Source: Rhizobiaceae bacterium
Lineage (GTDB): Bacteria > Pseudomonadota > Alphaproteobacteria > Rhizobiales > Rhizobiaceae
Reading direction: 5' to 3'
Assembly: GCA_028281105.1 (NCBI GenBank)
Contig: JANQKQ010000002.1
Span: forward strand, 62,001 to 126,000
Length of the DNA: 64,000 nucleotides
Below, piece after piece: positions 9,643-18,516 of the stretch. Each line of letters starts with the position of its first letter. Positions within the stretch are counted from its first letter, which is position 1. Under the pieces are notes generated by a model. The model was not told the origin of the DNA. It did not search any database and saw only the letters and a list, made by a program, of their open reading frames with translations. The position numbers and the translations under genes are program-made.

Positions 9643-11154
9643 TCACATCGTCGCGCCGATCTGCCACGGCACGAATTCATAGTCGCCGAGGCCCTGGGCC
9701 TCCGACTTGGTCTTTTCGCCGGACGCGACGCGCAGGAGCATGCGATAGATTTCCTCGCCGGCCTGTTCCAGCGGGACGCCCTGGGAGAGGATCGCGCCGG
9801 CGTCGTAGTCCATGTCGTCGCGCATGCGCGCATGCATTTCGCTGTTGGAGGCGATCTTGATGCACGGCGACGGCTTGGAGCCGAACGCTGATCCGCGCCC
9901 GGTAGTGAACGCGACCAGGTTGCAGCCCGAGGCGATCTGGCCGGTAACCGAGGCCGGGTCGTAGCCCGGTGAATCCATGAAGGCGAAGCCGGGCTTGGCG
10001 ATCGGTTCGCCGTAGCGGTAGACGCCGGTGAGCGGAGTGGTGCCGCCCTTGGCGGCCGCGCCCAGGGATTTCTCTAAGATCGTGGTCAGGCCGCCCTTCT
10101 TGTTGCCGGGCGTGGGGTTGTTGTCCATCGTGCCCCGGTTGCGGGCGGTATAGTCCTCCCACCATCTGACCAGGTCGATCAGCTTGCGCCCGGTCGCCTC
10201 GTCGACCGCGCGCCTGGTGAGCAGGTGCTCGGCGCCGTAAATCTCCGGGGTCTCCGCCAGCACGCCGGTGCCGCCCTGGGCGACCAGCCGGTCGCAGGCA
10301 TGCCCTAACGCGGGATTGGCGGTGATGCCGGACCAGGCGTCCGAGCCGCCGCATTGCAGCGCTACCGCCAGCTTGCTCGCCGGGCAGGGTTCGCGCACCG
10401 CCGCGTTGGCGTGCGGCAGCATTGCGCGGACCTTCTCCACGCCGACTTCCACGGTCCGCGCCAGTCCCGCCACGTCCTGGATGTTCATGGCGTGAAACAG
10501 CGGTCCCGTCTCGATGCCGTAGGCTTCAAGCAGCCAGTCGATCTGGTTCATCTCGCAGCCCAGGCCGACCATCAACACGCCGGCATGGTTGGGGTGGCGC
10601 GCATAGCCCCACATGACGCGCTGCAGCGCCTCGAACCCCTCGCCGTCGCCGCCGATGCCGCAGCCGGTGCCGTGTACGAACGCGGTCACTCCGTCCACGT
10701 TCGGAAAGTCGGCCAATTCCTCGGGGCCGAACGCCTGGGCGATCTGGCGCGCGGCGGTGGCCGAACAGTTCACCGAGGTGATGATGGCGATATGGTTGCG
10801 GGTGCCGACCCTGCCGTTCGCCCGCCGATAGCCCATGAACGTGTCGCGGTCGTCTTCAGGCACAGAGGCAACGGGCCGCAGGTCGGTGGCGAATTCGTAA
10901 CTCGCCTCGACGTTGCGGAACTCAACATTGTGGGTGTGCACGTGATCGCCCGGCGCGATGTCGTTCGCCGCATAGCCGATCGCCTGGGCGTATTTTCGCA
11001 CCACCTCGCCCTTGGCGATGGGTGCGGTGGCGATCTTGTGGCCGCGGGGAACGAGGCCGGTGGTGCGCACCGCCTCCACGCTCGCGCCGGCCTCCAGCGA
11101 CCGGGTGGCGATCACCACATTGTCGCCGGCGTCGAGACGGATCGTATCGTTCAT
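9643..11154 (-). CDS. UxaA-family altronate/galactarate-type dehydratase
   Basis: A 503-residue hydro-lyase with an N-terminal SAF domain (about residues 1-85) and a C-terminal catalytic UxaA/GarD domain. Family blocks include GRVGTRNHI (about 114-122), NCSATAA, HGTGCGIGGDGEGF, GLGCEMNQI, and QCGGSDAWSGITANPALG. These enzymes dehydrate sugar acids such as D-altronate or galactarate using an iron or Fe-S cofactor. No uxaB, uxaC or garL partner is nearby. Its position in a fucU/ribokinase/ABC operon suggests another six-carbon sugar acid. It overlaps the upstream ribokinase-like gene by four bases (ATGA). Confidence 0.87.
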   Translation of the reverse strand: MNDTIRLDAGDNVVIATRSLEAGASVEAVRTTGLVPRGHKIATAPIAKGEVVRKYAQAIGYAANDIAPGDHVHTHNVEFRNVEASYEFATDLRPVASVPEDDRDTFMGYRRANGRVGTRNHIAIITSVNCSATAARQIAQAFGPEELADFPNVDGVTAFVHGTGCGIGGDGEGFEALQRVMWGYARHPNHAGVLMVGLGCEMNQIDWLLEAYGIETGPLFHAMNIQDVAGLARTVEVGVEKVRAMLPHANAAVREPCPASKLAVALQCGGSDAWSGITANPALGHACDRLVAQGGTGVLAETPEIYGAEHLLTRRAVDEATGRKLIDLVRWWEDYTARNRGTMDNNPTPGNKKGGLTTILEKSLGAAAKGGTTPLTGVYRYGEPIAKPGFAFMDSPGYDPASVTGQIASGCNLVAFTTGRGSAFGSKPSPCIKIASNSEMHARMRDDMDYDAGAILSQGVPLEQAGEEIYRMLLRVASGEKTKSEAQGLGDYEFVPWQIGATM

Positions 11155-12077
11155 CGCGCCAACAGCGCTTCGACTTCGTTGAGATCAGGCATGGAAGGAG
11201 CCGTGCCCGGCCGGGTCACCGAAATGCCGGCGGTCGCGCAGCCGAAACGGGCGGCTTCGACCGGATCCGCGCCGCGGGCGAGCGCGACCGCGAAGCCGCC
11301 GTTGAAGGCGTCACCGGCGCCCGTGGTCTCGACCACCGCGCCCGCATCGAACGCCGGCACGTGGCTCGAACCGTCCGCGCCGTGGATCAGCGCGCCGTTC
11401 TCGCCCAGAGTGACGATCGCGGTTCCCACGCCCTTGTCCAACAGCTTGTCGCCGGCTTCCTTCGCCTGGTCGATCGTCTCGACCGGGGTTCCGGTCAACT
11501 CCGCCGTCTCGGTTTCGTTCGGCGTAACGTAATCGCACAGGGCGAATATCTCGTCGGGTAGCGGCGCGGCTGGCGCGGGGTTCAACACGGTGGCGACACC
11601 AGCCTCCTTAGCGATCTTCAGCGCGCGCAGCGCCGCGTCGATCGGCTGTTCGAGCTGGGTGACGAACACCGACGAGCGGGCAATCAGATCGGCCTGGGCA
11701 TCGATGTCGGCCGGGCCGATGTTGCGCGCGGCGCCCGGTGACACGATGATCGCATTGTCGCCGGTTGCCTCTTCGATGAAGATGTAGGCCGCGCCGGTAT
11801 AGCTGTCGGGATCGCGGCTGATGGCCGGGGTCACGCCGGCGTCAGCCCAGGTCTTCAACGCCAGATCGGCAAAGGCGTCCTCACCGAGCTTGGAGATGAA
11901 GTGCACCTCGGCTCCCAGCCGTGCGACGGCGACCGCCTGGTTCGAGCCCTTGCCCCCGGGGCCGAGTACGAAGGAATTGCCTAAAATGGTCTCGCCCATG
12001 CGCGGCTGGCGCTCGGCGCGATAGGCGGTGTCGGCGACGAAGACGCCCAGGATGGTGATCGGGCCTTTCTGTGTCAT
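11151..12077 (-). CDS. Ribokinase (PfkB family)
   Basis: A 308-residue PfkB-family sugar kinase. It has the N-terminal signature GPGGKGSNQAVAVARLGA (about residues 39-56) and the C-terminal catalytic signature TGAGDAFNGGFA, whose aspartate is the catalytic base. These features and its length match ribokinase RbsK, which makes ribose 5-phosphate. It lies between a FucU/RbsD-type mutarotase and a UxaA-like dehydratase in one operon. Ribose is the default substrate; a deoxy sugar cannot be excluded in this setting. Confidence 0.88.
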   Translation of the reverse strand: MTQKGPITILGVFVADTAYRAERQPRMGETILGNSFVLGPGGKGSNQAVAVARLGAEVHFISKLGEDAFADLALKTWADAGVTPAISRDPDSYTGAAYIFIEEATGDNAIIVSPGAARNIGPADIDAQADLIARSSVFVTQLEQPIDAALRALKIAKEAGVATVLNPAPAAPLPDEIFALCDYVTPNETETAELTGTPVETIDQAKEAGDKLLDKGVGTAIVTLGENGALIHGADGSSHVPAFDAGAVVETTGAGDAFNGGFAVALARGADPVEAARFGCATAGISVTRPGTAPSMPDLNEVEALLAR

Positions 12078-12089
12078 CGCGCTGCTCTC

Positions 12090-12542
12090 TTATGCGCCGT
12101 CGGGCGGGATGACGCCCTTACGGAAAGCGAAGCAGCCGTAGAACCGCCGCTCCCCGGTCTGGATCACGCAATAGGCCTGCTTGGCGCGCTCGTAGAACGC
12201 GTAGCGCTCGATGGAGATCATCGGCCACGATTTGCCTTCAGCCGCGTCGATGGCCGCCTGGACCTCGGCTTGCACCGGCGGAATCTCGTCGGGCGCGTCG
12301 ACGATCTCCATGCGCGCGGCGGCATCGTCGACGAACGTGTCCAGCGGATAGACCGACAGCACCGCCCCGACCACCTCGGCCGCCGGCCGGTCGATGCGCA
12401 GCACCTTGCCGATCACCGTTTGCCGGGCCACCGAATCCGACGGAAAGTTGGTGTCGGCGACGATCAGGTCGTCGCCGTGGCCCATGGCGCGCAGCGCGCG
12501 CAACACGTCGGCGTTCAAAATGGGATTGATGTTCTTCAGCAT
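12090..12542 (-). CDS. fucU: FucU/RbsD-family sugar mutarotase, probably L-fucose mutarotase
   Basis: A 150-residue protein of the RbsD/FucU pyranase-mutarotase family, which interconverts sugar anomers. Visible are the N-terminal NADVLRALRAMGHGDDLIVADTNFP (residues 10-34, with the catalytic histidine in MGHGDD) and the C-terminal tyrosine-rich AFYERAKQAYCVIQTGERRFYGCF. The YGCF end is typical of FucU rather than RbsD. Thirteen bases separate it from the ribokinase. Because FucU and RbsD can both act on ribose and fucose, the exact sugar is not fixed by sequence, but the fucose setting favours FucU. Confidence 0.88.
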   Translation of the reverse strand: MLKNINPILNADVLRALRAMGHGDDLIVADTNFPSDSVARQTVIGKVLRIDRPAAEVVGAVLSVYPLDTFVDDAAARMEIVDAPDEIPPVQAEVQAAIDAAEGKSWPMISIERYAFYERAKQAYCVIQTGERRFYGCFAFRKGVIPPDGA

Positions 12543-12573
12543 TATTCCAACTCCTCGAAACCCGCTGCAAATC

Positions 12574-13215
12574 CTACATCATCATCTCGCCGACCTTGTC
12601 GGCAATCGCCTGTCCCAGCGCCTGATGCGCCTGCCCCTCCAGATGCACGCCGTCGAGCTCGCACGAGTCGACGATGGCGCCGGCATCCAGGAACGCGCAA
12701 TCCTGCCGGTCGGCACAGGCCGCGTAGTGGCGTGAGAAGCGGGTGGACTTGTCCGCGCCGCCTGCGAACATCTCGGCCAGGCAGCCCGCCTCCAGGATCG
12801 GCGGCGGGGCGACCAGCAGAACCGCGGGCGGATTGCCGTCGCGCCCGCACGCGCTTGTGCTGGCGGTGGCCACCAGCTTTTCGGCGGCCAGCGCGATGTC
12901 TTCGGCCTGGACGGCGAAGCGGGACTTGAGATCGTTGGTGCCGAGCATGATGATGATCGCGTCGATCGGCCGGTGGGTCTCCAGGGTCGCCTGCAGCGCC
13001 GGCAGCCCGTTCTTGTGCCGGCCCTCGATCGGATCGTCATGCACGGTGGTGCGGCCGGGATGGCCCTCTTCGATCACCTGCCAGCCCGCGCCCAGCGCCG
13101 CCGTCATCTCCCCCGGCCAGCGGGTCTGCCCGTCAAACCGCCTCATGTCGTCAAGATTGCGCATCGGGCAGGTCCCGTGGGTGTTGGAATCGCCAAAGCA
13201 CACAATCGTCTTCAC
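12574..13215 (-). CDS. SGNH/GDSL-family hydrolase
   Basis: A 213-residue cytoplasmic-looking esterase. Block I is CFGDSNTHG (residues 5-13, Ser9 nucleophile), block III contains the GTND motif (about 93-96), and the C-terminal block V is DGVHLEGQAHQALG with the Asp/His pair. It has no signal peptide. It is in the operon of the ABC ATPase, FucU and ribokinase, so it may remove acyl groups from imported sugars such as O-acetylated fucose. That substrate is an inference. Confidence 0.9.
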   Translation of the reverse strand: MKTIVCFGDSNTHGTCPMRNLDDMRRFDGQTRWPGEMTAALGAGWQVIEEGHPGRTTVHDDPIEGRHKNGLPALQATLETHRPIDAIIIMLGTNDLKSRFAVQAEDIALAAEKLVATASTSACGRDGNPPAVLLVAPPPILEAGCLAEMFAGGADKSTRFSRHYAACADRQDCAFLDAGAIVDSCELDGVHLEGQAHQALGQAIADKVGEMMM

Positions 13216-13244
13216 GGTCGCGCGTCCTTATGAAACTTCGCCGC

Positions 13245-14315
13245 TCAGGCCGGCGAAATCCGCTCTCCCGTCTCGCGATCGAACAGATGTCCCGCCTTCG
13301 CCCGCGGTTTCAGGAATACCTGCTCGCCCGGCGCGAAGTCGTGCCGGTCTCGGAACTGGGCGACAATCTCCTGGGTTTCGGTGCGCAGGAACACCATCGT
13401 CTCCGATCCGGTGGGCTCGACCACCGAAACGGTCGCGCGCAGGCCGTCATCGGCCAGTTCCAGATGTTCGGGCCGGATCCCGTAGGTCAGCTTCCGTCCT
13501 TCGGTCACGGCGCCTTTCGCCGGCTGGATGGGGAGCGAGCCGGCGCTGGTCTCAACCCGCCACTTCTTGCCCCTGGTAACCGTAGCCTCGATCATGTTCA
13601 TCGCCGGCGAACCGATGAAGGTGGCGACGAACAGGTTGCGCGGCTCGTCGTAGAGTTCGAGCGGCGTTCCGATCTGCTCCACATTGCCGTCGTTCAGCAC
13701 GACGATGCGGTCGGCCATGGTCATCGCCTCGACCTGGTCGTGGGTGACGAACACCGTGGTCGTCTTCAAACGTTGATGCAGCTCCTTGATCTCGGTGCGC
13801 ATCTGCACGCGCAGCTTGGCGTCCAGGTTGGACAGCGGCTCGTCGAACAGAAACACCTGCGGGTCGCGCACGATGGCGCGGCCCATGGCCACGCGCTGGC
13901 GCTGGCCGCCGGAAAGCTGGCGCGGGTAGCGTTTCAGGTAGGGCTCCAGGCCCAAAATCTCCGCGGCGTTGTCGAGCCGTTCCTTGACCACGGCCGGATC
14001 GGTCTTTCGCAGCTTCAGCGCGAACGCCATGTTCTGCTCGACCGTCTTGTGGGGATAGAGCGCGTAGCTCTGGAAGACCATGGCGATGTCGCGGTCCTTC
14101 GGCGGCACGTTGTTGACCACCTTGTCGCCGATGGCGATCGAGCCGGCGGTGATGCTCTCCAGGCCGGCGATCATCCGCAGCAATGTCGACTTGCCGCAGC
14201 CGGAAGGGCCGACGAGCACGACAAACTCACCATCGCCGATGGAGATGTCGACGCCATGGATGACTTCGACATCACCGAATGACTTCATCACGCCGACGAT
14301 CGCAACTTCGGCCAT
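13245..14315 (-). CDS. ABC transporter ATP-binding protein, UgpC/MsmK type
   Basis: A 356-residue CUT1-type ATPase that energises carbohydrate import. It has Walker A GPSGCGKST (about residues 36-44), the signature LSGGQRQRVAMGRA (about 134-147), Walker B VFLFDEPLSNLDA, the switch histidine in VFVTHDQVEAMT, and a C-terminal regulatory TOBE-like domain from about 240. It is the first gene of the minus-strand operon and is divergent from the matching binding protein and two permeases, with which it very likely forms one importer. Confidence 0.96.
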   Translation of the reverse strand: MAEVAIVGVMKSFGDVEVIHGVDISIGDGEFVVLVGPSGCGKSTLLRMIAGLESITAGSIAIGDKVVNNVPPKDRDIAMVFQSYALYPHKTVEQNMAFALKLRKTDPAVVKERLDNAAEILGLEPYLKRYPRQLSGGQRQRVAMGRAIVRDPQVFLFDEPLSNLDAKLRVQMRTEIKELHQRLKTTTVFVTHDQVEAMTMADRIVVLNDGNVEQIGTPLELYDEPRNLFVATFIGSPAMNMIEATVTRGKKWRVETSAGSLPIQPAKGAVTEGRKLTYGIRPEHLELADDGLRATVSVVEPTGSETMVFLRTETQEIVAQFRDRHDFAPGEQVFLKPRAKAGHLFDRETGERISPA

Positions 14316-14406
14316 TTTTCCTCCTCGTCGCCTGCCAGGCGAAAGCCCCGACCCTAGCTACGCGGGTCAGCCGTGTCCATGGCATCAAACACGGTTCGAT
14401 GTCGAG

Positions 14407-14478
14407 ATATTCACCAGTAAAAAAAATATTCACAATTTCACCCTAAGGGCCTCAGGTTTATTGACAGGCCTCAGATTT
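14407..14478. promoter_or_regulatory. Paired direct repeats in the divergent ABC-transporter promoter region
   Basis: ATATTCAC occurs at 14407-14414 and 14426-14433, and GGCCTCAG(A/G)TTT occurs at 14448-14459 and 14467-14478. Each pair is spaced exactly 19 bases start to start, close to two helical turns. The second pair brackets the TTGACA at 14461-14466. This looks like a site for a dimeric or tandem-binding regulator of the transporter genes. Confidence 0.6.
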
Positions 14479-14490
14479 GCCTTTCATAGT
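14461..14490 (+). promoter_or_regulatory. Sigma-70-like promoter for the ABC binding-protein gene
   Basis: Consensus -35 TTGACA at 14461-14466 and a CATAGT -10-like element at 14485-14490 with an 18-base spacer. This is 114 bases before the binding-protein start. Embedded in repeated elements, so likely regulated. Confidence 0.55.
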
Positions 14491-14603
14491 GGTGACCGGT
14501 CCTCCAACCAGGGCCGACAGAATCCGAATTCCGGCACGTTTTTTCACGGCCAAGACCGCTAACCGACGTGCATGGCCGGATGATTTCCAAGGGAGGAAGC
14601 TAG

Positions 14604-16265
14604 ATGAGACTCGATGTTTACCAGAAGTTGATGGCCCTTCAGGCCAGCAGACGCTCGGTGCTCAAGGGCGCGAGCGGAGCGGCCGCGGCACTTGCGGGTT
14701 CGAGCGCTTTGGGCGGATTTGCCTCCAAGGCCATGGCGCAGGGCGGCCTGCGCGCGGAAATCCTGAAAATCCCCGGCGTCGGCGCGGGTTCGCCCGGCGA
14801 TGCCGAATGGCAGAAGGTCGGTGAATTGTGCCTGGGCGGCACCAAGGAGACCGTTCAGGAAGGCGAATTCGCCGGCGTTGAACTGACCTTCATGGGGCTC
14901 AACAACCAGAACCTGCACAACTTCCTGTTTCGCGGCTTCCTGAAGCCTTGGGAGGCCTATACGGGCGCCAAGATCGAGTGGATCGACCTGGCCCAGGCCG
15001 ACTACAACGCCCGCCTGCAGCAGTCGATCGCCACCCAGACCGTGGACTTCGACATCATCGAGATGGGCGCGCCGTTCGAAGGCGACGTGTGCGGCAAGGG
15101 ACTGGCCTCGGTCATGCCCGACTGGGTCGCCAACCTGATCGATATGGACGACTATGTGGGCTATCTGAAAGCCCCGGTCGGCACCTGGGACGGCAAGCTG
15201 TACCGCATCTCGATCGACGGTGACTGCCACACCTTCGCGTATCGCACCGACTATTACGATAACGAAGAGTTCGCAGCCGCTTGGAAGGAAGCGGGCGGGG
15301 AGGGCGACTGGGCGCCGCCGAAGACCTGGGCACAGGTCAACGCGCACGCCAAGTTCCTCAAGGGCCGCAAGGACCCGCTCACCGGCCTCGACGCCCACGG
15401 GTTCCTCGATCCGCTCAAGGGCTGGGGCGGCTTCGGCTTCTACTTCCTGGAAGACCGCGCCACCGCCTACGCCAAGCACCCGGATGATCCGGCATGGCTG
15501 TTCGATCCCGACACGATGAAGCCGCGGGTCAACAACCCGGCCTTCGTGCGGGCGATCGAGGAAGTCATCGACATCATGGACACCTTCCCGGCCGACCAGA
15601 TCAACGCCGACCCGGGCACCACCGCCTTCCAGCAGTTCCTGGCGGGAACCGGTTCGGGGCTGACCTGGTGGGGTGACGTGGGCTCGAACGCGCGCACTTC
15701 GGACACCTCGGTGGTCGGCGACGTGGTCGGCTTCGACATCATCCCGGGTTCCGACGAGGTCTACAATTCGAGCACCGGCGAGTGGGAGCAAAAGGCCAAC
15801 GAGGCGCCCAACATGGCCTATATCGGCTGGGGCGTTTACGTGATGGCCCGCGTCGACGCCGATTCCAAGAAGCAGAGGGCCGCCTGGTCGGCCGCCGCGC
15901 ATCTTGGCGGCAAGGACCTGTCGTTGTGGGCGGCCGCCTATCCCTCCGGCTTCCAGCCCTACCGCAACTCCCACTTCCAGTTCGACGAGTGGGAAGAGGC
16001 GGGCTACGACCGGGCCTTCGTCGAGGACTATCTTGGCTCCAACGCGGACTCCTACAACCACCCGAACGCTGCGATCGAACCCCGGATTCCGGGCATCTTC
16101 CAGTACTATTCGGTGGCCGAGGACGAGTTGGCCAAGATCTATGCCGGCCAGTACGGCTCGGTGCAGGAAGGCGCCGACGCCATCGCGGCGGCCTGGGACA
16201 AGATCACCGACCAGATCGGTCGCGAATCCCAGATCGCGCTCTACAAGGCTAGCCTCGGCATGTAA
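14604..16265 (+). CDS. ABC transporter sugar-binding protein with Tat-like signal
   Basis: A 553-residue family-1 extracellular solute-binding protein. The N-terminus carries SRRSVLKG (residues 16-23), then a hydrophobic alanine-rich stretch and a likely cleavage after AMAQ near residue 46, which looks like a twin-arginine signal. The mature part is longer than usual for CUT1 binding proteins (about 400) and rich in tryptophan and aromatic residues, as in sugar binders. A GGGAGG ribosome-binding site lies just upstream of the ATG. It is followed by two permeases and is divergent from the ATPase. The ligand is inferred to be fucose or a fucose-containing sugar from context. Confidence 0.92.
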   Translation: MRLDVYQKLMALQASRRSVLKGASGAAAALAGSSALGGFASKAMAQGGLRAEILKIPGVGAGSPGDAEWQKVGELCLGGTKETVQEGEFAGVELTFMGLNNQNLHNFLFRGFLKPWEAYTGAKIEWIDLAQADYNARLQQSIATQTVDFDIIEMGAPFEGDVCGKGLASVMPDWVANLIDMDDYVGYLKAPVGTWDGKLYRISIDGDCHTFAYRTDYYDNEEFAAAWKEAGGEGDWAPPKTWAQVNAHAKFLKGRKDPLTGLDAHGFLDPLKGWGGFGFYFLEDRATAYAKHPDDPAWLFDPDTMKPRVNNPAFVRAIEEVIDIMDTFPADQINADPGTTAFQQFLAGTGSGLTWWGDVGSNARTSDTSVVGDVVGFDIIPGSDEVYNSSTGEWEQKANEAPNMAYIGWGVYVMARVDADSKKQRAAWSAAAHLGGKDLSLWAAAYPSGFQPYRNSHFQFDEWEEAGYDRAFVEDYLGSNADSYNHPNAAIEPRIPGIFQYYSVAEDELAKIYAGQYGSVQEGADAIAAAWDKITDQIGRESQIALYKASLGM

Positions 16266-16274
16266 GTCGCAAAC

Positions 16275-16303
16275 GGGTCCCGGCGGGCGCACCGCCGGGA
16301 CCC
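16275..16303 (+). terminator. Intercistronic hairpin after the binding-protein gene
   Basis: Perfect 12-base stem GGGTCCCGGCGG/CCGCCGGGACCC with a five-base loop, followed by the T-rich CATTTCTTGCTTTT. It lies between the binding-protein gene and the first permease, where partial termination or mRNA protection commonly gives more binding protein than permease. Confidence 0.75.
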
Positions 16304-16343
16304 CATTTCTTGCTTTTCACCGGCTGGCAGGCGACATTCTGTT

Positions 16344-17462
16344 ATGTCCGTTGCGGAAACCGATCGCCTCCATACCGTCGGCGCCGACGATATCTCGCCG
16401 GCGCGCATTGCGTTCGGACGGGCGCTGGTGTGGGGCGCGGCAGCGGCAATGGTGGCGATGTTCGCGGTCCAGGCTCTGTTCGAGGGCGGTATCATCGCGT
16501 TCGGCTTCGAGAACTGGCGGCCGGTCCTGTATCTCTACATCGTTTGGGGCGTATGCCTGTGCATCGCCCAGGTGCTGATCCGCGGCGAGCAGGGCAAACG
16601 GGCCTTGTTTGTCATCCCGGCGGTGCTGTTCGTCATCTCGATGGTAGTGTTTCCGCTGCTGTTCGGCCTGTGGATCTCCTTTTCCGACTGGAACCTGAGC
16701 TCGCTGACCGGCCGCAAGTTCAACGGGCTCGACAATGTACGCCAGATGGCGACCGACCCGTTCTACTGGAACGCGCTGTTCAACATGGTGATCTATGTGG
16801 CGGCGATCCTGGTCGAGTACGCGATCGCCTTTGCCCTGGCGCTGCTGCTCAACGCCGAAATCCGCGCGCGCAAGTTCTGGCGGGTGATGTTCCTGCTGCC
16901 GCTGATGCTGTCGCCGGTGGCTGTGAGCTGGATGATGGGCAAGTCGATGATGGAGATCCGGTTCGGCCCGCTGGCGCGGCTGGCGCGGTGGCTGGGCTGG
17001 GAAAACCCGTCCTTCTTCGGCTCACCGGAGATGGCCAAGCTGACCATCATGCTGATGGACGCGTGGACTTTCATCCCGTTCATGATGATCATGATCCTGG
17101 CCGGCCTGCAGGCGATCCCCAAGGAAGTCCAGGAGGCGGCCAAGGTCGACGGCGCCAACGCCTGGCAGGGCTTCTGGCAGGTGACCTTCCCGCTGATGCT
17201 GCCGGTCTCGGTGACCGCGATCATGATCCGCGTCATCTTCAAACTGAAGCTGGCCGACATCATCATCAACGTCACCTCGGGCGGCCCCGGTGGCGCCACC
17301 GACACGGTGACCTCGTTCATCTTCCGCGAATACCGCGACCGCTCCAATGTGGGCTACGGCACGCTGCTGGCGATGGTCTATCTGGTGCTGATCGTCATCT
17401 TCATGACCATCCTGCTCAAGGTCTCCGACCGCATCGTGCGGCGCGTGACGGGAATGGGCTAA
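16344..17462 (+). CDS. ABC transporter permease (MalF-like, CUT1)
   Basis: A 372-residue integral membrane protein. It has two extra N-terminal helices (about residues 27-55 and 65-82) before the core permease domain that starts near residue 90. The cytoplasmic EAA loop EEVQEAAKVDGANAWQGF-like segment (KEVQEAAKVDGANAWQGFW, about 264-282) contacts the ATPase. It pairs with the next permease four bases downstream to form the membrane pore. Confidence 0.94.
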   Translation: MSVAETDRLHTVGADDISPARIAFGRALVWGAAAAMVAMFAVQALFEGGIIAFGFENWRPVLYLYIVWGVCLCIAQVLIRGEQGKRALFVIPAVLFVISMVVFPLLFGLWISFSDWNLSSLTGRKFNGLDNVRQMATDPFYWNALFNMVIYVAAILVEYAIAFALALLLNAEIRARKFWRVMFLLPLMLSPVAVSWMMGKSMMEIRFGPLARLARWLGWENPSFFGSPEMAKLTIMLMDAWTFIPFMMIMILAGLQAIPKEVQEAAKVDGANAWQGFWQVTFPLMLPVSVTAIMIRVIFKLKLADIIINVTSGGPGGATDTVTSFIFREYRDRSNVGYGTLLAMVYLVLIVIFMTILLKVSDRIVRRVTGMG

Positions 17463-17466
17463 AGCG

Positions 17467-18381
17467 ATGGCGCAGGCGCTCGCCCTTGATGATTTCGACC
17501 GCCGCCGCCGGCTCAGATGGGCGGTCTCGCGGCTGGTGATCTACGGGTTGTTGATCGTGTGGGCAGCGATATGCATCTTCCCGATCTACTGGACGCTGAC
17601 CACCTCGTTCAAGATCGCGCCCGACGTGATGAAGGGCAATATGGTGCCGTGGTGGGATTTCACCCCGCGCTGGAAGGGCTGGCAGTCGCTGGGCCTGTCG
17701 CCGAACACCATCTTCACCACCTCGACCGTGCGCGAGGAGTTCTTGAAGCGCTTCGCCAATTCGGTGGTGATCTCGGTCTCCGCCTCGGCGCTGGCGGTGG
17801 GGTTGGGCTCGCTGGCAGCCTACGGGCTGAGCCGGTTCTCCTACAGGTTCGGCTTCATGCGCAATTCCGACATCTCCTTCTTCTTCCTGTCGCAGTTGAT
17901 CCTGCCGCCGGTGGTTTTGGCGCTGCCGTTCCTGGTGCTCTACAAGGAGCTGGCGCTGCTGGATTCACGCATCGGCATGATCATGATCTACACGCTGATG
18001 GTGCTGCCCATCGTCATCTGGATCATGCGCGACCAGTTCACAGCCATCCCCACCGAGCTGGAAGAGGCCGCCCTGGTCGACGGACTGTCGATCTGGGGCT
18101 CCTTCGCGCGCATCGTGTTGCCCCTGGCACTGCCCGGCATGGTCGCCGCCTTCATCCTGTGTCTGGTGCTGTGCTGGAACGAATATTTCTTTGCAGCCCT
18201 GCTGACCTCGACCGACGCCAAGACCATGCCGGTGATGATCGCCAGCCAGACCGGCAGCCAGGGCATCAACTGGTGGGCGATGGCGGCGCTGTCGTCGGCC
18301 GGCATTCTGCCGCTGATCTTCATCGGCGTGCTGCTGGAGCGCCACATCATCAAGGGCATGACCGCCGGCGCGGTGAAGTAG
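17467..18381 (+). CDS. ABC transporter permease (MalG-like, CUT1)
   Basis: A 304-residue permease with six predicted membrane helices. The EAA loop is ELEEAALVDGLSIWGSF (about residues 197-213), typical of the MalG partner. Last gene of the plus-strand transporter operon, followed by an imperfect hairpin. Together with the genes at 14604 and 16344 and the divergent ATPase it makes a complete CUT1 importer. Confidence 0.95.
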   Translation: MAQALALDDFDRRRRLRWAVSRLVIYGLLIVWAAICIFPIYWTLTTSFKIAPDVMKGNMVPWWDFTPRWKGWQSLGLSPNTIFTTSTVREEFLKRFANSVVISVSASALAVGLGSLAAYGLSRFSYRFGFMRNSDISFFFLSQLILPPVVLALPFLVLYKELALLDSRIGMIMIYTLMVLPIVIWIMRDQFTAIPTELEEAALVDGLSIWGSFARIVLPLALPGMVAAFILCLVLCWNEYFFAALLTSTDAKTMPVMIASQTGSQGINWWAMAALSSAGILPLIFIGVLLERHIIKGMTAGAVK

Positions 18382-18385
18382 AATC

Positions 18386-18429
18386 GAAGGCAGGGCTCGC
18401 GAGCAAGTGAAGCGAGCGGAGCCTGCTTC
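18386..18429. terminator. Imperfect hairpin after the permease operon
   Basis: GAAGGCAGGGCTCGC and GCGAGCGGAGCCTGCTTC can pair around an 11-base loop, with CTCGC/GCGAG as the inner stem and GCAGG/CCTGC outside it. It lies between the permease gene and the convergent arsR-type gene. Confidence 0.5.
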
Positions 18430-18516
18430 AATCGTTAGTTGACGTTAGCAAGCCGGCGCCCCGCAGAGTCGGCCATGCGGACCAAAAGGACATCCAGTCG
18501 TACGGTTGAAGGTCAG

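Noticed and set aside
14559-16292. Long open minus-strand frame opposite the ABC binding-protein gene
   Set aside because: Antisense to a protein with signal peptide and good ribosome-binding site; composition is of a shadow frame.
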